The translations under genes and the position numbers were made by a program. Below are positions 49,238-57,309 of a stretch of DNA of 64,000 bases, one piece after another (within the stretch, counting starts at the first letter, position 1; the number at the start of each line of letters is the position of its first letter). The notes beneath the pieces were generated by a model. It worked only from the letters and a program-made list of their open reading frames with translations. It ran no database searches and had not been told where the DNA came from. This DNA is from Achromobacter deleyi (GTDB taxonomy: Bacteria > Pseudomonadota > Gammaproteobacteria > Burkholderiales > Burkholderiaceae_B): positions 1-64,000 of the forward strand of contig NZ_CADIJO010000014.1 of the NCBI RefSeq assembly GCF_902859705.1, written 5' to 3'.

Positions 49238-50176
49238 TTGCAGAACACCCCCGCTTTGCCCACCCACGTCACCCTCATCGGCGCCCCCACCGACATCGGC
49301 GCGGGCGCGCGCGGCGCCTCGATGGGCCCCGAAGCGCTGCGCGTGGCCGGCATCGGGCCGGTCATCGAAGCCCAGGGCTTTACCGTCACCGACCAGGGCA
49401 ACCTGTACGGCCCGGCCAACCCCTGGCAACCGCCCGTGGACGGCTACCGCCACCTGGCCGAGGTCACCGCCTGGAACCAGGCCGTGCACGACGCCATGTA
49501 CGCCGCGCTGGCCCAGGGCCACCTGCCCATCCTGCTGGGCGGCGATCATTGCCTGGGCATCGGCTCGATCAGCGCCGTGGCGCGCCACTGCCGCGCCGCC
49601 GGCAAGAAACTGCGCGTGCTGTGGCTGGACGCCCACACCGACTTCAACACCAACACGCTCACGCCCACCGGCAACATCCACGGCATGCCGGTGGCCTGCC
49701 TGTGCGGCCACGGCCCCGCGGAAATCACCGGCATGTCCGGCCAGACGCCCGACATCGATCCGTCGTGGGTACGCCAGATCGGCATCCGCAGCGTCGACGA
49801 CGGCGAAAAGCGCCTGGTGCACCAGGCCGGCCTGGAAGTGTTCGACATGCGCTACCTGGACGAAATGGGCATGCGCGCCACCATGCAGGCCGCGCTGGCC
49901 GGGCTGGACGACGACACCCACCTGCACGTCAGCTTCGACGTCGACTTTCTCGACCCCGAGATCGCGCCCGGCGTGGGCACCACCGTCATGGGCGGGCCGA
50001 CCTACCGCGAAGCGCAGCTGTGCATGGAAATGATCGCCGACACCGGTCTCATGCGCTCGCTGGACGTGGTGGAACTGAACCCCGCCTTCGACGTGCGCAA
50101 CAAGACGGCCGACCTGGCCGTGGACCTGATCGAAAGCCTGTTCGGCAAATCGACGCTGGTGCGGCGCGGCACCTGA
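49238..50176 (+). CDS. rocF: Arginase
   Basis: 312 residues from TTG 49238, chosen because CACGGAG lies seven bases upstream and family similarity starts here; there is no ATG nearby. Manganese-cluster motifs are complete: 'LGGDHCLGIGS', 'WLDAHTDFNT' and 'SFDVDFLDPEIAPGVGT'. It hydrolyses L-arginine to ornithine and urea. It is divergent from the MetQ-like gene. A large hairpin follows the gene. Confidence 0.93.
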   Translation: MQNTPALPTHVTLIGAPTDIGAGARGASMGPEALRVAGIGPVIEAQGFTVTDQGNLYGPANPWQPPVDGYRHLAEVTAWNQAVHDAMYAALAQGHLPILLGGDHCLGIGSISAVARHCRAAGKKLRVLWLDAHTDFNTNTLTPTGNIHGMPVACLCGHGPAEITGMSGQTPDIDPSWVRQIGIRSVDDGEKRLVHQAGLEVFDMRYLDEMGMRATMQAALAGLDDDTHLHVSFDVDFLDPEIAPGVGTTVMGGPTYREAQLCMEMIADTGLMRSLDVVELNPAFDVRNKTADLAVDLIESLFGKSTLVRRGT

Positions 50177-50504
50177 TCCCCCGTGCTCAAGGGCGGGCGG
50201 CGCGGCCCGCCAGCCCTTGAAGACAGCCGTCGCGCAAGGCTTCCGCCCGCCACATCCTCCCCCCGCCTTCCTTTCTTTGGCCTGCCGTGTTCTCCGCCCG
50301 GCAAGCGGCCCGCGCACGCCCCCACCTAGGCAATCCACCCATTGACCTTTCACATATGAAAATTTAACTTCTTGCACAGGAATTTTTATTCCTTAACAAG
50401 CAAACAAATTCAGCCGGCTGGAGCACCGGCGCGCTGCCGTCGTATTCGCGTCAATTCCAACAATGCACACGCCGGTTCGCCGAGCGGACCGTGGAGACAG
50501 ACAG
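50177..50504. other. 328-base regulatory gap before the substrate-binding protein gene
   Basis: The arginase hairpin comes first, then a GC-rich stretch, then an abrupt AT-rich patch (about 50340-50415) with a TTGACC...TAACTT promoter candidate (50342-50370, 17-base spacer) and an AGGAAT-TTTT-ATTCCT inverted repeat (50378-50393) placed just downstream, where a repressor could block it. No gene. Confidence 0.5.
50188..50219 (+). terminator. Hairpin after the arginase gene
   Basis: CAAGGGC (50188-50194) pairs with GCCCTTG (50213-50219), with an inner GGCGG/CCGCC stem (50196-50200/50207-50211). It is very stable, without a U-tract. Confidence 0.55.
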
Positions 50505-51713
50505 ATGCGTATCAACCCCTTGTGGGCGGCCGCGGCCGCCTTGCTCGCCACCTGCGCCGCGCAGGCCCAAAGCGATGTCGCCCGGCTGGGCGTCTCCAAC
50601 GACCGGTCCGGCATCTATTCCGACCTGGGCGGCCTGGGCTCGGAAATGGCCGTGCGCATGGCCGTCGAAGACTTCGGCGGCAAGGCGGCCGGCAAGACCG
50701 TGGAGGTCATCGGCGCCGACAACCAGAACAAGGCCGACGTGGCCTCGGCGCTGGTGCGGCGCTGGTTCGACACCCAGGGGCTGGTCGCCGTCGTGGACGG
50801 CGGCGCCAGCTCGGCCGGCCTGGCCGCGCAAGGCGTGGCGCGCGAAAAAGGCGGCACCGCCCTCATCAGCGGCGGCTTCGCGGGCGACTTCAGCGGCAAG
50901 CAATGCAGCCCCCTCAGCACCCAATGGGCGCCCGACACCTACGCCCTGGCCAACGCGGTGGTCAAAAGCGTCGTCGACAGCGGCGGCAAGTCCTGGTACT
51001 TCATCACCACCGACTACGTCTTCGGCAAATCGCTCGAAGCCAACGCCAGCCGCTTCGTCGAGGCTGCCGGCGGCAAGGTCGTCGGCAGCACGCGCCACCC
51101 GCTGGGCGCCATGGACTTCGCCTCGTTCCTGGTGCAGGCGCAATCCTCCAAGGCCGACGTCGTCGGCCTGGCCAGCGCGGGCGGCGACCTGGTCAACCTC
51201 ATCAAGCAAGCCCAGGAATTCGGCCTGACCGGCGGCAAACAGCGCCTCTTGACCTTCCTGACCTTCATCAACGATGTGCAAGCCATGGGCCTGCCCGTCG
51301 CCCAGGGCCTGACCTTTCCCACCGGTTTCTATTGGGACGCCGACGACGACACCCGCGAATGGACCCGCCGCTGGCAAAAGAAAATGGGCGTCACCCGCCC
51401 GCCCTCCATCGTGCAGGCCCTGAGCTACGTCGCCACCACCCACTACCTGCAAGCCGCGCAGGCCGCCGGCACCTTCGACGGCGCCGCCGTCAACCAGAAG
51501 ATGCGCGAGTTGCCCATCACCACCAAACTGATCAAGAATGCCCATATCCGCCCCGAAGACGGACGCGTCATCATGGATCTGTATCTGGTCGAAGTGAAAA
51601 AGCCGGCCGACTCCAAATACCCCGGCGACTTCTACCGCATCCTGTCCACGGTGCCCGGCGACAACGTGTTCGTGTCGCTGGCCGACAGCGAATGCCCCCT
51701 GGTCAAAAAATAA
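50505..51713 (+). CDS. Branched-chain-amino-acid-type (LivJ-like) periplasmic binding protein
   Basis: 402 residues from ATG 50505. The signal peptide ends 'CAAQAQ' near residue 22. It is a type I periplasmic-binding fold with 'LGVSNDRSGIYSDLGGLGSEMAVRMAVED' (from about 28), 'GADNQNKADVASALVRRW' and 'KSWYFITTDYVFG'. It is not next to liv permease or ATPase genes; instead an alcohol dehydrogenase follows 22 bases later in probable co-transcription. That pairing suggests the ligand, or its oxidation product, is an alcohol- or acid-type carbon source rather than an amino acid. Inference only. Confidence 0.85.
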   Translation: MRINPLWAAAAALLATCAAQAQSDVARLGVSNDRSGIYSDLGGLGSEMAVRMAVEDFGGKAAGKTVEVIGADNQNKADVASALVRRWFDTQGLVAVVDGGASSAGLAAQGVAREKGGTALISGGFAGDFSGKQCSPLSTQWAPDTYALANAVVKSVVDSGGKSWYFITTDYVFGKSLEANASRFVEAAGGKVVGSTRHPLGAMDFASFLVQAQSSKADVVGLASAGGDLVNLIKQAQEFGLTGGKQRLLTFLTFINDVQAMGLPVAQGLTFPTGFYWDADDDTREWTRRWQKKMGVTRPPSIVQALSYVATTHYLQAAQAAGTFDGAAVNQKMRELPITTKLIKNAHIRPEDGRVIMDLYLVEVKKPADSKYPGDFYRILSTVPGDNVFVSLADSECPLVKK

Positions 51714-51735
51714 GCCCATCCCACGAGGAGACATC

Positions 51736-52797
51736 ATGAAGTGCTATTGCGTCGTCAACTTCCGCGAGCCCCTGCAGGAAATGGACCCGCCCACCCCCGC
51801 GCCGCAAGGCACGCAGGTGCTGCTCAAGGTCCGCGCCGCGGGCGTCTGCCATAGCGATATTCACTTGTGGGAAGGCGGCTACGACCTCGGCCAGGGCCGT
51901 ACCCTGTCGCTGAAAGACCGCGGCGTCACCCTGCCGCTCACCATGGGCCACGAAACCGTCGGCAGCATCGTCGCCGCCGGCCCCGACGCCCAGGGCGCCG
52001 CCCCGGGCGGCAACTACCTCGTCTACCCCTGGATCGGCTGCGGCGCCTGCGCCACCTGCCTCGCGGGCCAGGAAAACCACTGCACCGCCCCCGCCTGCCT
52101 GGGCGTACACCGCGCCGGCGGCTACGCCGACCACATCCTGGTGCCGCATCCGCGCTACCTCATCGACATCGGCGACCTCGACCCCGCCCAGATCGCCCCC
52201 TACGCCTGCTCCGGCCTCACCACCTACTCCGCCCTGAAGAAAATCGGCGAAGCCATCTACCGCGAACACCCCGTCGTCATCTTCGGCGCTGGCGGCCTGG
52301 GCCTCATGAGCCTCACCCTCATCAAGGCCCTGGGCGGCAAAGGCGGCATCATCGTCGACATCGACCCCGCCAAACGCCAGGCCGCCCTCAAAGCCGGCGC
52401 CCTCGCCGCCATCGACGGCGCCGCCCCCGACGCCGCCCAGCAAATCCTCAAGGCCGCCGGCGGCAAACCCCTGCAAGCCGCCATCGACCTCGTCGGCGCC
52501 CCCGCCACCACCTCGCTCGCCTTCGACTTCCTCACCAAGGGCGGCAAACTCATCATCGTCGGCCTCTTCGGCGGCGCCTCGTCCTGGCCCATCGCCCTCA
52601 TCCCCATGAAGGCCCTCTCCATCATCGGCAGCTACGTCGGCAACCTCGCCGAACTACGCGAACTGATGACCCTGGTCCGCACCGGCAAAGTCCCCCCCAT
52701 GCCCGTCCACCGCCACCCCCTGAAAGACGCCGACACCGTCCTGGCCTCGCTACGCGCCGGCAAGGTCGTAGGCCGCGCCGTCCTCACGGTGGACTAA
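51736..52797 (+). CDS. Zinc-dependent alcohol dehydrogenase (MDR family)
   Basis: 353 residues from ATG 51736 behind GAGGAG. Catalytic zinc ligands: Cys38 in 'GVCHSD', His in 'MGHETVG', and a later Cys/Asp in 'PYACSGLTTYSA'. The structural zinc loop is 'CGACATCLAGQENHC'. The NAD motif is 'FGAGGLGLM'. It oxidises a primary alcohol or reduces an aldehyde. It is co-transcribed with the binding protein upstream. Its codon choice is strikingly C-ending, even more than its neighbours. Confidence 0.92.
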   Translation: MKCYCVVNFREPLQEMDPPTPAPQGTQVLLKVRAAGVCHSDIHLWEGGYDLGQGRTLSLKDRGVTLPLTMGHETVGSIVAAGPDAQGAAPGGNYLVYPWIGCGACATCLAGQENHCTAPACLGVHRAGGYADHILVPHPRYLIDIGDLDPAQIAPYACSGLTTYSALKKIGEAIYREHPVVIFGAGGLGLMSLTLIKALGGKGGIIVDIDPAKRQAALKAGALAAIDGAAPDAAQQILKAAGGKPLQAAIDLVGAPATTSLAFDFLTKGGKLIIVGLFGGASSWPIALIPMKALSIIGSYVGNLAELRELMTLVRTGKVPPMPVHRHPLKDADTVLASLRAGKVVGRAVLTVD

Positions 52798-53346
52798 CTC
52801 CCCTCAAACCGCCGCGGCAAATTCGCCGCGGCACCTTCACCAATCAGCTCCACTGCCAAAGAGAAGCCGACAAGACGCACGCTAGCCGCCAATCGAGCAC
52901 AGCATCAAGCGCACCAAGAAGCACACCCCTCCCACTCGCTCCCCACCCGCGCGCAGCGCACACGGCCCCGACGCCCCACAATGCGTAAGCTTCGTAAGGC
53001 CGCCCGCGCGGCCGGCACGAAGCGGGCCCCGCACCCCTCGCCCACCCCACTCGGTCTAGCTCCGCCACGCACCCAGACACTCGTAGTCCGTCGGGCGGCG
53101 TGTCTCGGTGGCGGGCAACCTCGATGCGCCCGAGGGAATCGGAAGGGAGCCGAAGGCGGACGACGATGACGAAGGGGAAGTCCGGAGCGAAGGCTCCGGA
53201 CCGCAATCGTGGGCGCCCGCCACCGAGACACGCCGCCCGACGGACGACCTACGAAGCACTCCCCAACGCAAGCCCAAAAAAAACAAACAACATTTCCGCC
53301 TATCATAGGAACCCAAAGCCCAGCCCCCCAGAAAAAAGGAAAAAGC
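52798..53346. other. 549-base gene-free gap containing repeat copy 1
   Basis: Frames in this gap on both strands are low-complexity and share sequence with the gap at 61.7-62.2 kb, so they are repeat, not genes. About 310 of the bases are the structured repeat described separately. The first 150 bases are C-rich with no feature seen. Confidence 0.6.
52949..53257. repeat. Structured intergenic repeat, copy 1
   Basis: This stretch is homologous to 61845-62157. It holds an upstream block (52949-53085; the segment from 53001 aligns without net gap), then CGTAG and a 31-base left arm (53086-53116). A core of about 98 bases follows, then a right arm (53215-53245) that is the exact reverse complement of the left arm, and GACCTACGAAG. 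Within the core, 53121-53140 and 53165-53210 are identical to copy 2. A hairpin GTCCGGAGC-GAAG-GCTCCGGAC lies at 53180-53201. The arm sequence itself is unrelated to that in copy 2. It lies between the alcohol dehydrogenase and DUF423 genes. Confidence 0.85.
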
Positions 53347-53724
53347 ATGACAGACCGCCAGCTAACCGTCCTAGCGGCCCTGAACCTGCTGGTAGCCGTA
53401 GGTGCCGGCGCATTCGGCGCCCATGGCCTGAAGCGCCTGGTCACCCCCGAGCTGCTCTCCGTCTGGCAAACCGGCGTGCTATATCACCTCATCCACGGCC
53501 TCGGCCTCTTCATCATCGCCCTGCTCGGCGCCCGCTACGGCTCCCCCCTGCTGTCCGCCGCCGGCATCGTCATGTTCATCGGCATCGTCCTGTTTTCAGG
53601 TAGCCTCTACACCTTGACCCTCACCGGCACCCACTGGCTCGGCGCCATCACCCCCCTGGGCGGCGCCGCCTTCCTTGCCGCCTGGGCCATGGTCGCCCTG
53701 GCCGCCTATCGCGCCCAAAGCTGA
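53347..53724 (+). CDS. DUF423 (YgdD-like) membrane protein
   Basis: 125 residues from ATG 53347 after AAAAAAGG. It has four membrane helices and the DUF423 signature 'GAFGAHGLKRLVTPELLSVWQTGVLYHLIHGLGL' region near residues 20-55 and 'GSLYTLTLTG...LGAITPLGGAAFLAAW' near 82-115. The family is widespread and of unknown function. It begins 90 bases downstream of repeat copy 1. Confidence 0.88.
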   Translation: MTDRQLTVLAALNLLVAVGAGAFGAHGLKRLVTPELLSVWQTGVLYHLIHGLGLFIIALLGARYGSPLLSAAGIVMFIGIVLFSGSLYTLTLTGTHWLGAITPLGGAAFLAAWAMVALAAYRAQS

Positions 53725-53782
53725 TTCACCTGCCCCGCATCACCCCAGGCGGTTGCAACACCGCCGCCCCCGCTGAACCCCG

Positions 53783-54691
53783 ATGTCTTCCACCACCGTC
53801 TTTCCCGCCACCCGCAATCACTCCGCCGCCGCCGGCATCGCCTGCGTCATCGGCGGCATCTTCTTCCTGACGCTCAGCGACGCCAACGCCAAATGGCTCG
53901 GCACGAACTACAACCCGCTGCAGATCCTGTTCCTGCGCGCTCTCATCGCGCTGCCCTTCGTCACCGCGCTCGCCATCGGCCTGGGCGGACGCCGCGTACT
54001 GCGTACCGCGCACCCCGGCCTGCACCTCACGCGGGGCGCCATCAACGTCGTCTCGGCCTGTTGCTTCTACCTGGGGTTGCGCGCCCTGCCGCTGGCCGAG
54101 GCCACCGCCATCGCCTTTGCCGCGCCCCTGTTCGTCACCGCCTTGTCGGTGCTGATCCTGAAAGAACGCGTCGACGCCAAGCGCTGGCTGGCCGTGCTGG
54201 CCGGCTTTGCCGGCGTGCTCATCATCGTGCGTCCCGGCACCGACGCCTTCCAGGCGGCCACCCTGCTGCCGCTGACCACCGCGCTGCTCTACGCCGTCAT
54301 GATGATCACCGCGCGCGGCATCAGCCATGGCGAGGGCATGCTCACCACCACCTTCTACATCGTCGCGGGGCAATTGGTGTGCAGCGCCGTCGGGCTGCCG
54401 TGGGTGTGGCACACGCCGGCTCTGGCCGACCTGCCGTACTTCGCTGCCGTGGCGCTCTTCAGCACGCTGGGCCTGGCGCTCATCACGCAGGGCTTTCGCA
54501 TCGCGCCCGCGTCCGTCGTGGCGCCCTTCGACTACACCGGATTGATCTGGGCCACGCTGCTGGGCTGGATCTTCTGGCGCGAAGCGCCTGATGCCTACGC
54601 CTACCTGGGCGCGTTGTTCATCGCCGGCAGCGGCGTGTACATCGCGCTGCGCGAAGCCCATGGCTCGCGCAAGCGCCGCACCAAGGCGTAG
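53783..54691 (+). CDS. EamA/DMT-family permease
   Basis: 302 residues with ten predicted helices, two EamA halves (about 15-145 and 155-290). Marks: 'LFLRALIALPFV', 'ALPLAEATAIAFAAPLFVTALSVLILKERV' region near 95-125, and 'VAPFDYTGLIWATLLGWIFWREAP' near 245-270. It probably exports an amino acid or metabolite. Downstream of the DUF423 gene with a 58-base gap. Substrate unknown. Confidence 0.87.
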   Translation: MSSTTVFPATRNHSAAAGIACVIGGIFFLTLSDANAKWLGTNYNPLQILFLRALIALPFVTALAIGLGGRRVLRTAHPGLHLTRGAINVVSACCFYLGLRALPLAEATAIAFAAPLFVTALSVLILKERVDAKRWLAVLAGFAGVLIIVRPGTDAFQAATLLPLTTALLYAVMMITARGISHGEGMLTTTFYIVAGQLVCSAVGLPWVWHTPALADLPYFAAVALFSTLGLALITQGFRIAPASVVAPFDYTGLIWATLLGWIFWREAPDAYAYLGALFIAGSGVYIALREAHGSRKRRTKA

Positions 54692-54757
54692 CGCAAAACC
54701 GCGCGATCAATGAAATACCGGCAGCGGCGCGGACCGCCGCTGCCGAACGCCGAAACG

Positions 54758-55396
54758 CTACTCCGTCAACGGCGGGAAATTGCGCGCCAGCACCCGCGCC
54801 ACGTTCGGCTCCTGCGCCGCCTGACGCGCCACCGCGCTCAGGGCCGGGCAATTCGCCTCGAACCAGGCGCGGCCCGGACGCCAGTGCGTCATCACCGTCA
54901 CGTACAGGTCCAGCGCCGAAAAGCGGCGGCCCAGCATGTGCGGCGTGCCGGCCTGGCGTTCCAGTTCCAGCCACAGCTCGGCCCGCCGCATATGGATGCG
55001 CTCGCGCAGCAGATCGGCTGGCGCGCCCGGCGTGGTCCATTGCGCAGGGTCATCGCCGAATGTGAAGGTTGGGTAGACCGCCGCCACCAGCCGCACCAGC
55101 AGGTTCAGGAAATGCGCGCGCTCCGGCTTGCTGGCCTCGGGTGCCAGGCCCGCCTGCGGCGCCACGTCGTGCAGGTGCAGCACCATTGCCGCGCTTTCCG
55201 TCATCACCTCGCCATCAGGCGTGATCAGCGTAGGCACCTGGCCCAGCGGATTCAGGTGCAGCAGCCGGTCGCGCTCGGCCCCCGGCTTCAGGTAGGGCAC
55301 GTCCGTCAGCGTGTGCGGCACATTGGCCAGCGCCAACGCCGCCTCGACCACTGCCGAACCGCAGCCCGGCGAACCGATCAATTCATAGGTCTTCAT
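54758..55396 (-). CDS. Glutathione S-transferase family protein
   Basis: 212 residues from ATG 55396. The N-terminal thioredoxin-like domain reads 'YELIGSPGCGSAVVEAALALANVPHTL' with Ser9 and Cys12 near the glutathione site, then 'NPLGQVPTLITPDG' and 'MTESAAMVLHL'. The C-terminal domain is helical. It starts five bases after the stop of the sugar-dehydrogenase gene, so the two are one transcript. The substrate is unknown. Confidence 0.87.
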   Translation of the reverse strand: MKTYELIGSPGCGSAVVEAALALANVPHTLTDVPYLKPGAERDRLLHLNPLGQVPTLITPDGEVMTESAAMVLHLHDVAPQAGLAPEASKPERAHFLNLLVRLVAAVYPTFTFGDDPAQWTTPGAPADLLRERIHMRRAELWLELERQAGTPHMLGRRFSALDLYVTVMTHWRPGRAWFEANCPALSAVARQAAQEPNVARVLARNFPPLTE

Positions 55397-55401
55397 GGCG
55401 A

Positions 55402-56580
55402 TCACCCTCCCGTAGGCGCCGGGGCCAACCGCAGCAGCTGGCCCGGCGACGCATCCGTCAGCACATACACATAGCCGTCCGGCCCTTGGCGCACATCGCG
55501 GATGCGCGCCTTGCGGTCGACCAGCAACTGTTCTTCGGCCACCACCTTGTCGCCATCCAGCGTCAGGCGGATCAGGTTCTGGTTCGCCAGCGCGCCGATG
55601 AAGAGCGAATGGCGCCAGGCCGGAAAGCGGTCGGCGTTGTAGAACGCCATGCCGCTGATGGCCGGCGACTTGGCCCACCAGTACAGCGGCGGCTCCATGC
55701 CCGGCAGCGTCTCGCCTTTGGCCTCGGGGATCGGTTGGCCCGAATAATTGATGCCGTAGGTTGCCAGCGGCCAGCCGTAATTCTTGCCCGGCTGCACCAG
55801 GTTTATTTCATCGCCGCCGCGCGGCCCGTGTTCGTGTTCCCAGAGCGCGCCGGTCCAGGGGTTCAGCGCCATGCCCTGCGGATTGCGATGGCCGTACGAC
55901 CAGATCTCGGGCCGCGCGCCGGCCTGGCCCACGAAGGGGTTGTCGGCCGGCACCGAGCCGTCCACCTTCAGGCGCACCACCTTGCCTTGCAGCTTGTCCA
56001 GGTCTTGCGCGGTCGGGCGCTGGTTGTTCTCGCCCAGCGAAATGAACAGATAGCCCTTGCCGTCGAACACCAGGCGCGAACCGAAATGCTGGCCCTCGGA
56101 CAGTTTCGGTTCCTGGCGGAACAGCACCTTGAAGTCTTGCAGTCCGCTGCCATCGGCGGCCAGCTTGCCGCGGCCTACCGCGGTGCCGCTGCGCTTGCCG
56201 TCGGACTCGGCATACGACAGATACACATAACGGTCTTGTGCGAAATCCGGCGACAGCGCCACATCCAGCAGCCCGCCCTGGCCCTGCGCGGCCACCTTGG
56301 GCACGCCCGTCAGGGGCTTGGACAGGCCGCCCGGCGTGCGCAGCAGCCGCAGCTGGCCAGAGCGTTCGGTGATCAGCATTCCGCCTTCGGGCAGGAACGC
56401 CATCGACCAGGGGCTGGACAATCCGCCCACCACGACGGTGACCTGCGCGGCCACGGCGGGGGGTTGATCGGGACTTTTGACAGGCGTGGCCCAGGTGCTT
56501 GCCGCGAAGCACGCGGAACCCGCCAGGGCAAAGGTGAAAGTGGACAAGGCGCGACGAGTCGCGGATAGGCGTTGCGGCAT
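55402..56580 (-). CDS. PQQ-dependent sugar dehydrogenase (Asd/YliI-type)
   Basis: 392 residues from ATG 56580 (GGAGAC upstream). The signal peptide ends near residue 32 ('STWATP'). It is a six-bladed beta-propeller of the GSDH family: 'LSSPWSMAFLPEGGMLITERSGQLRLL' near 53-80, 'GLLDVALSPDF', 'HFGSRLVFDGKGYLFISLGE', 'YGHRNPQGMALNP', 'WEHEHGPRGGDEIN' and 'GANYGWP'-like 'GKNYGWPLATYG'. It is a soluble periplasmic aldose dehydrogenase that needs PQQ and calcium. PQQ biosynthesis genes are not in the window. Operon with the GST gene downstream. Confidence 0.9.
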   Translation of the reverse strand: MPQRLSATRRALSTFTFALAGSACFAASTWATPVKSPDQPPAVAAQVTVVVGGLSSPWSMAFLPEGGMLITERSGQLRLLRTPGGLSKPLTGVPKVAAQGQGGLLDVALSPDFAQDRYVYLSYAESDGKRSGTAVGRGKLAADGSGLQDFKVLFRQEPKLSEGQHFGSRLVFDGKGYLFISLGENNQRPTAQDLDKLQGKVVRLKVDGSVPADNPFVGQAGARPEIWSYGHRNPQGMALNPWTGALWEHEHGPRGGDEINLVQPGKNYGWPLATYGINYSGQPIPEAKGETLPGMEPPLYWWAKSPAISGMAFYNADRFPAWRHSLFIGALANQNLIRLTLDGDKVVAEEQLLVDRKARIRDVRQGPDGYVYVLTDASPGQLLRLAPAPTGG

Positions 56581-56694
56581 GGACGTCTCCGGCGGCTGTG
56601 TGGGGTGCAGCGGTACGCAACGGCGCGTGGCGGTGGCGTACCATAGGCGCAAAGAGCGGCGGCTTCCGCTCTTTCTCCAAGGAGTCAACCTTAC

Positions 56695-57309
56695 ATGAAA
56701 CTGTACTACATGCCCGGCGCGTGCTCGCTCGCGTCCCACATCGTCCTGGAATGGATCGGCAAGCCCTACGACACCCACAAGCTCAGCCGCGATGAACTGA
56801 AGGGCCCCGAGTTCCTGAAGGTCAATCCGCTGGGCGCCGTGCCTGCGCTGGTCGATGGCGACTTCGCCCTGACCCAGAACATCGCCATTCTCGAATACCT
56901 GGCCGAACAAGCCCCCCAAAGCAAGCTGCTGGGCGATGGCTCGGCGCATTCGCGCGCCGACGTGCGCCGCTGGCTGGGCTTCATCAACTCGGACATCCAC
57001 AAGACGTTCTCGATGATCTTCGGCGCGCAGCGCTACCTGAATGACGAAGGTCCGCAGCGCGAACTGGCCGCCTCGGCGTCCAAGCAGCTGACGCGCCTGT
57101 TCGCCCTGCTCGACGCCCAGCTCGCCAAGAAGCCCTACCTGGCCGGCGCCGAGCCGTCGGTGGCCGATGCCTACCTGTACGTGGTGCTGCGCTGGGCACA
57201 CGCCAAGCAGGTCGACCTGTCGGGGCAAGACCACCTGGCCGCGTTCTTTGCGCGCATGCAGGAAAACAGCGGCGTCATGGCCGCGCTCAAGGCCGAAGGC
57301 CTGGAGTAA
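56695..57309 (+). CDS. Beta-class glutathione S-transferase
   Basis: 204 residues from ATG 56695 with AAGGAG upstream. 'MKLYYMPGACSLASHIVLEW' opens the protein, and Cys10 is the beta-class catalytic residue; His102 in 'DIHKTF' is the second conserved residue. It conjugates or transfers glutathione and is often active in disulfide reactions. It is divergent from the sugar dehydrogenase-GST operon. Confidence 0.92.
   Translation: MKLYYMPGACSLASHIVLEWIGKPYDTHKLSRDELKGPEFLKVNPLGAVPALVDGDFALTQNIAILEYLAEQAPQSKLLGDGSAHSRADVRRWLGFINSDIHKTFSMIFGAQRYLNDEGPQRELAASASKQLTRLFALLDAQLAKKPYLAGAEPSVADAYLYVVLRWAHAKQVDLSGQDHLAAFFARMQENSGVMAALKAEGLE

Noticed and set aside
52844-53206. Proteins from frames within the two repeat copies
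   Set aside because: The frames recur in both copies only because the DNA does; no start signals and low-complexity products.
52949-53257. Repeat as insertion sequence, MITE or integron attC site
   Set aside because: No transposase, no conserved terminal repeats or target duplications visible, and no attC core sites; arms vary while the centre is conserved.
53276-53283. Poly-A tail of a retroelement after repeat copy 1
   Set aside because: In copy 2 the A-run belongs to the liv terminator on the other strand and the positions relative to the repeat differ, so the A-runs are not part of the element.
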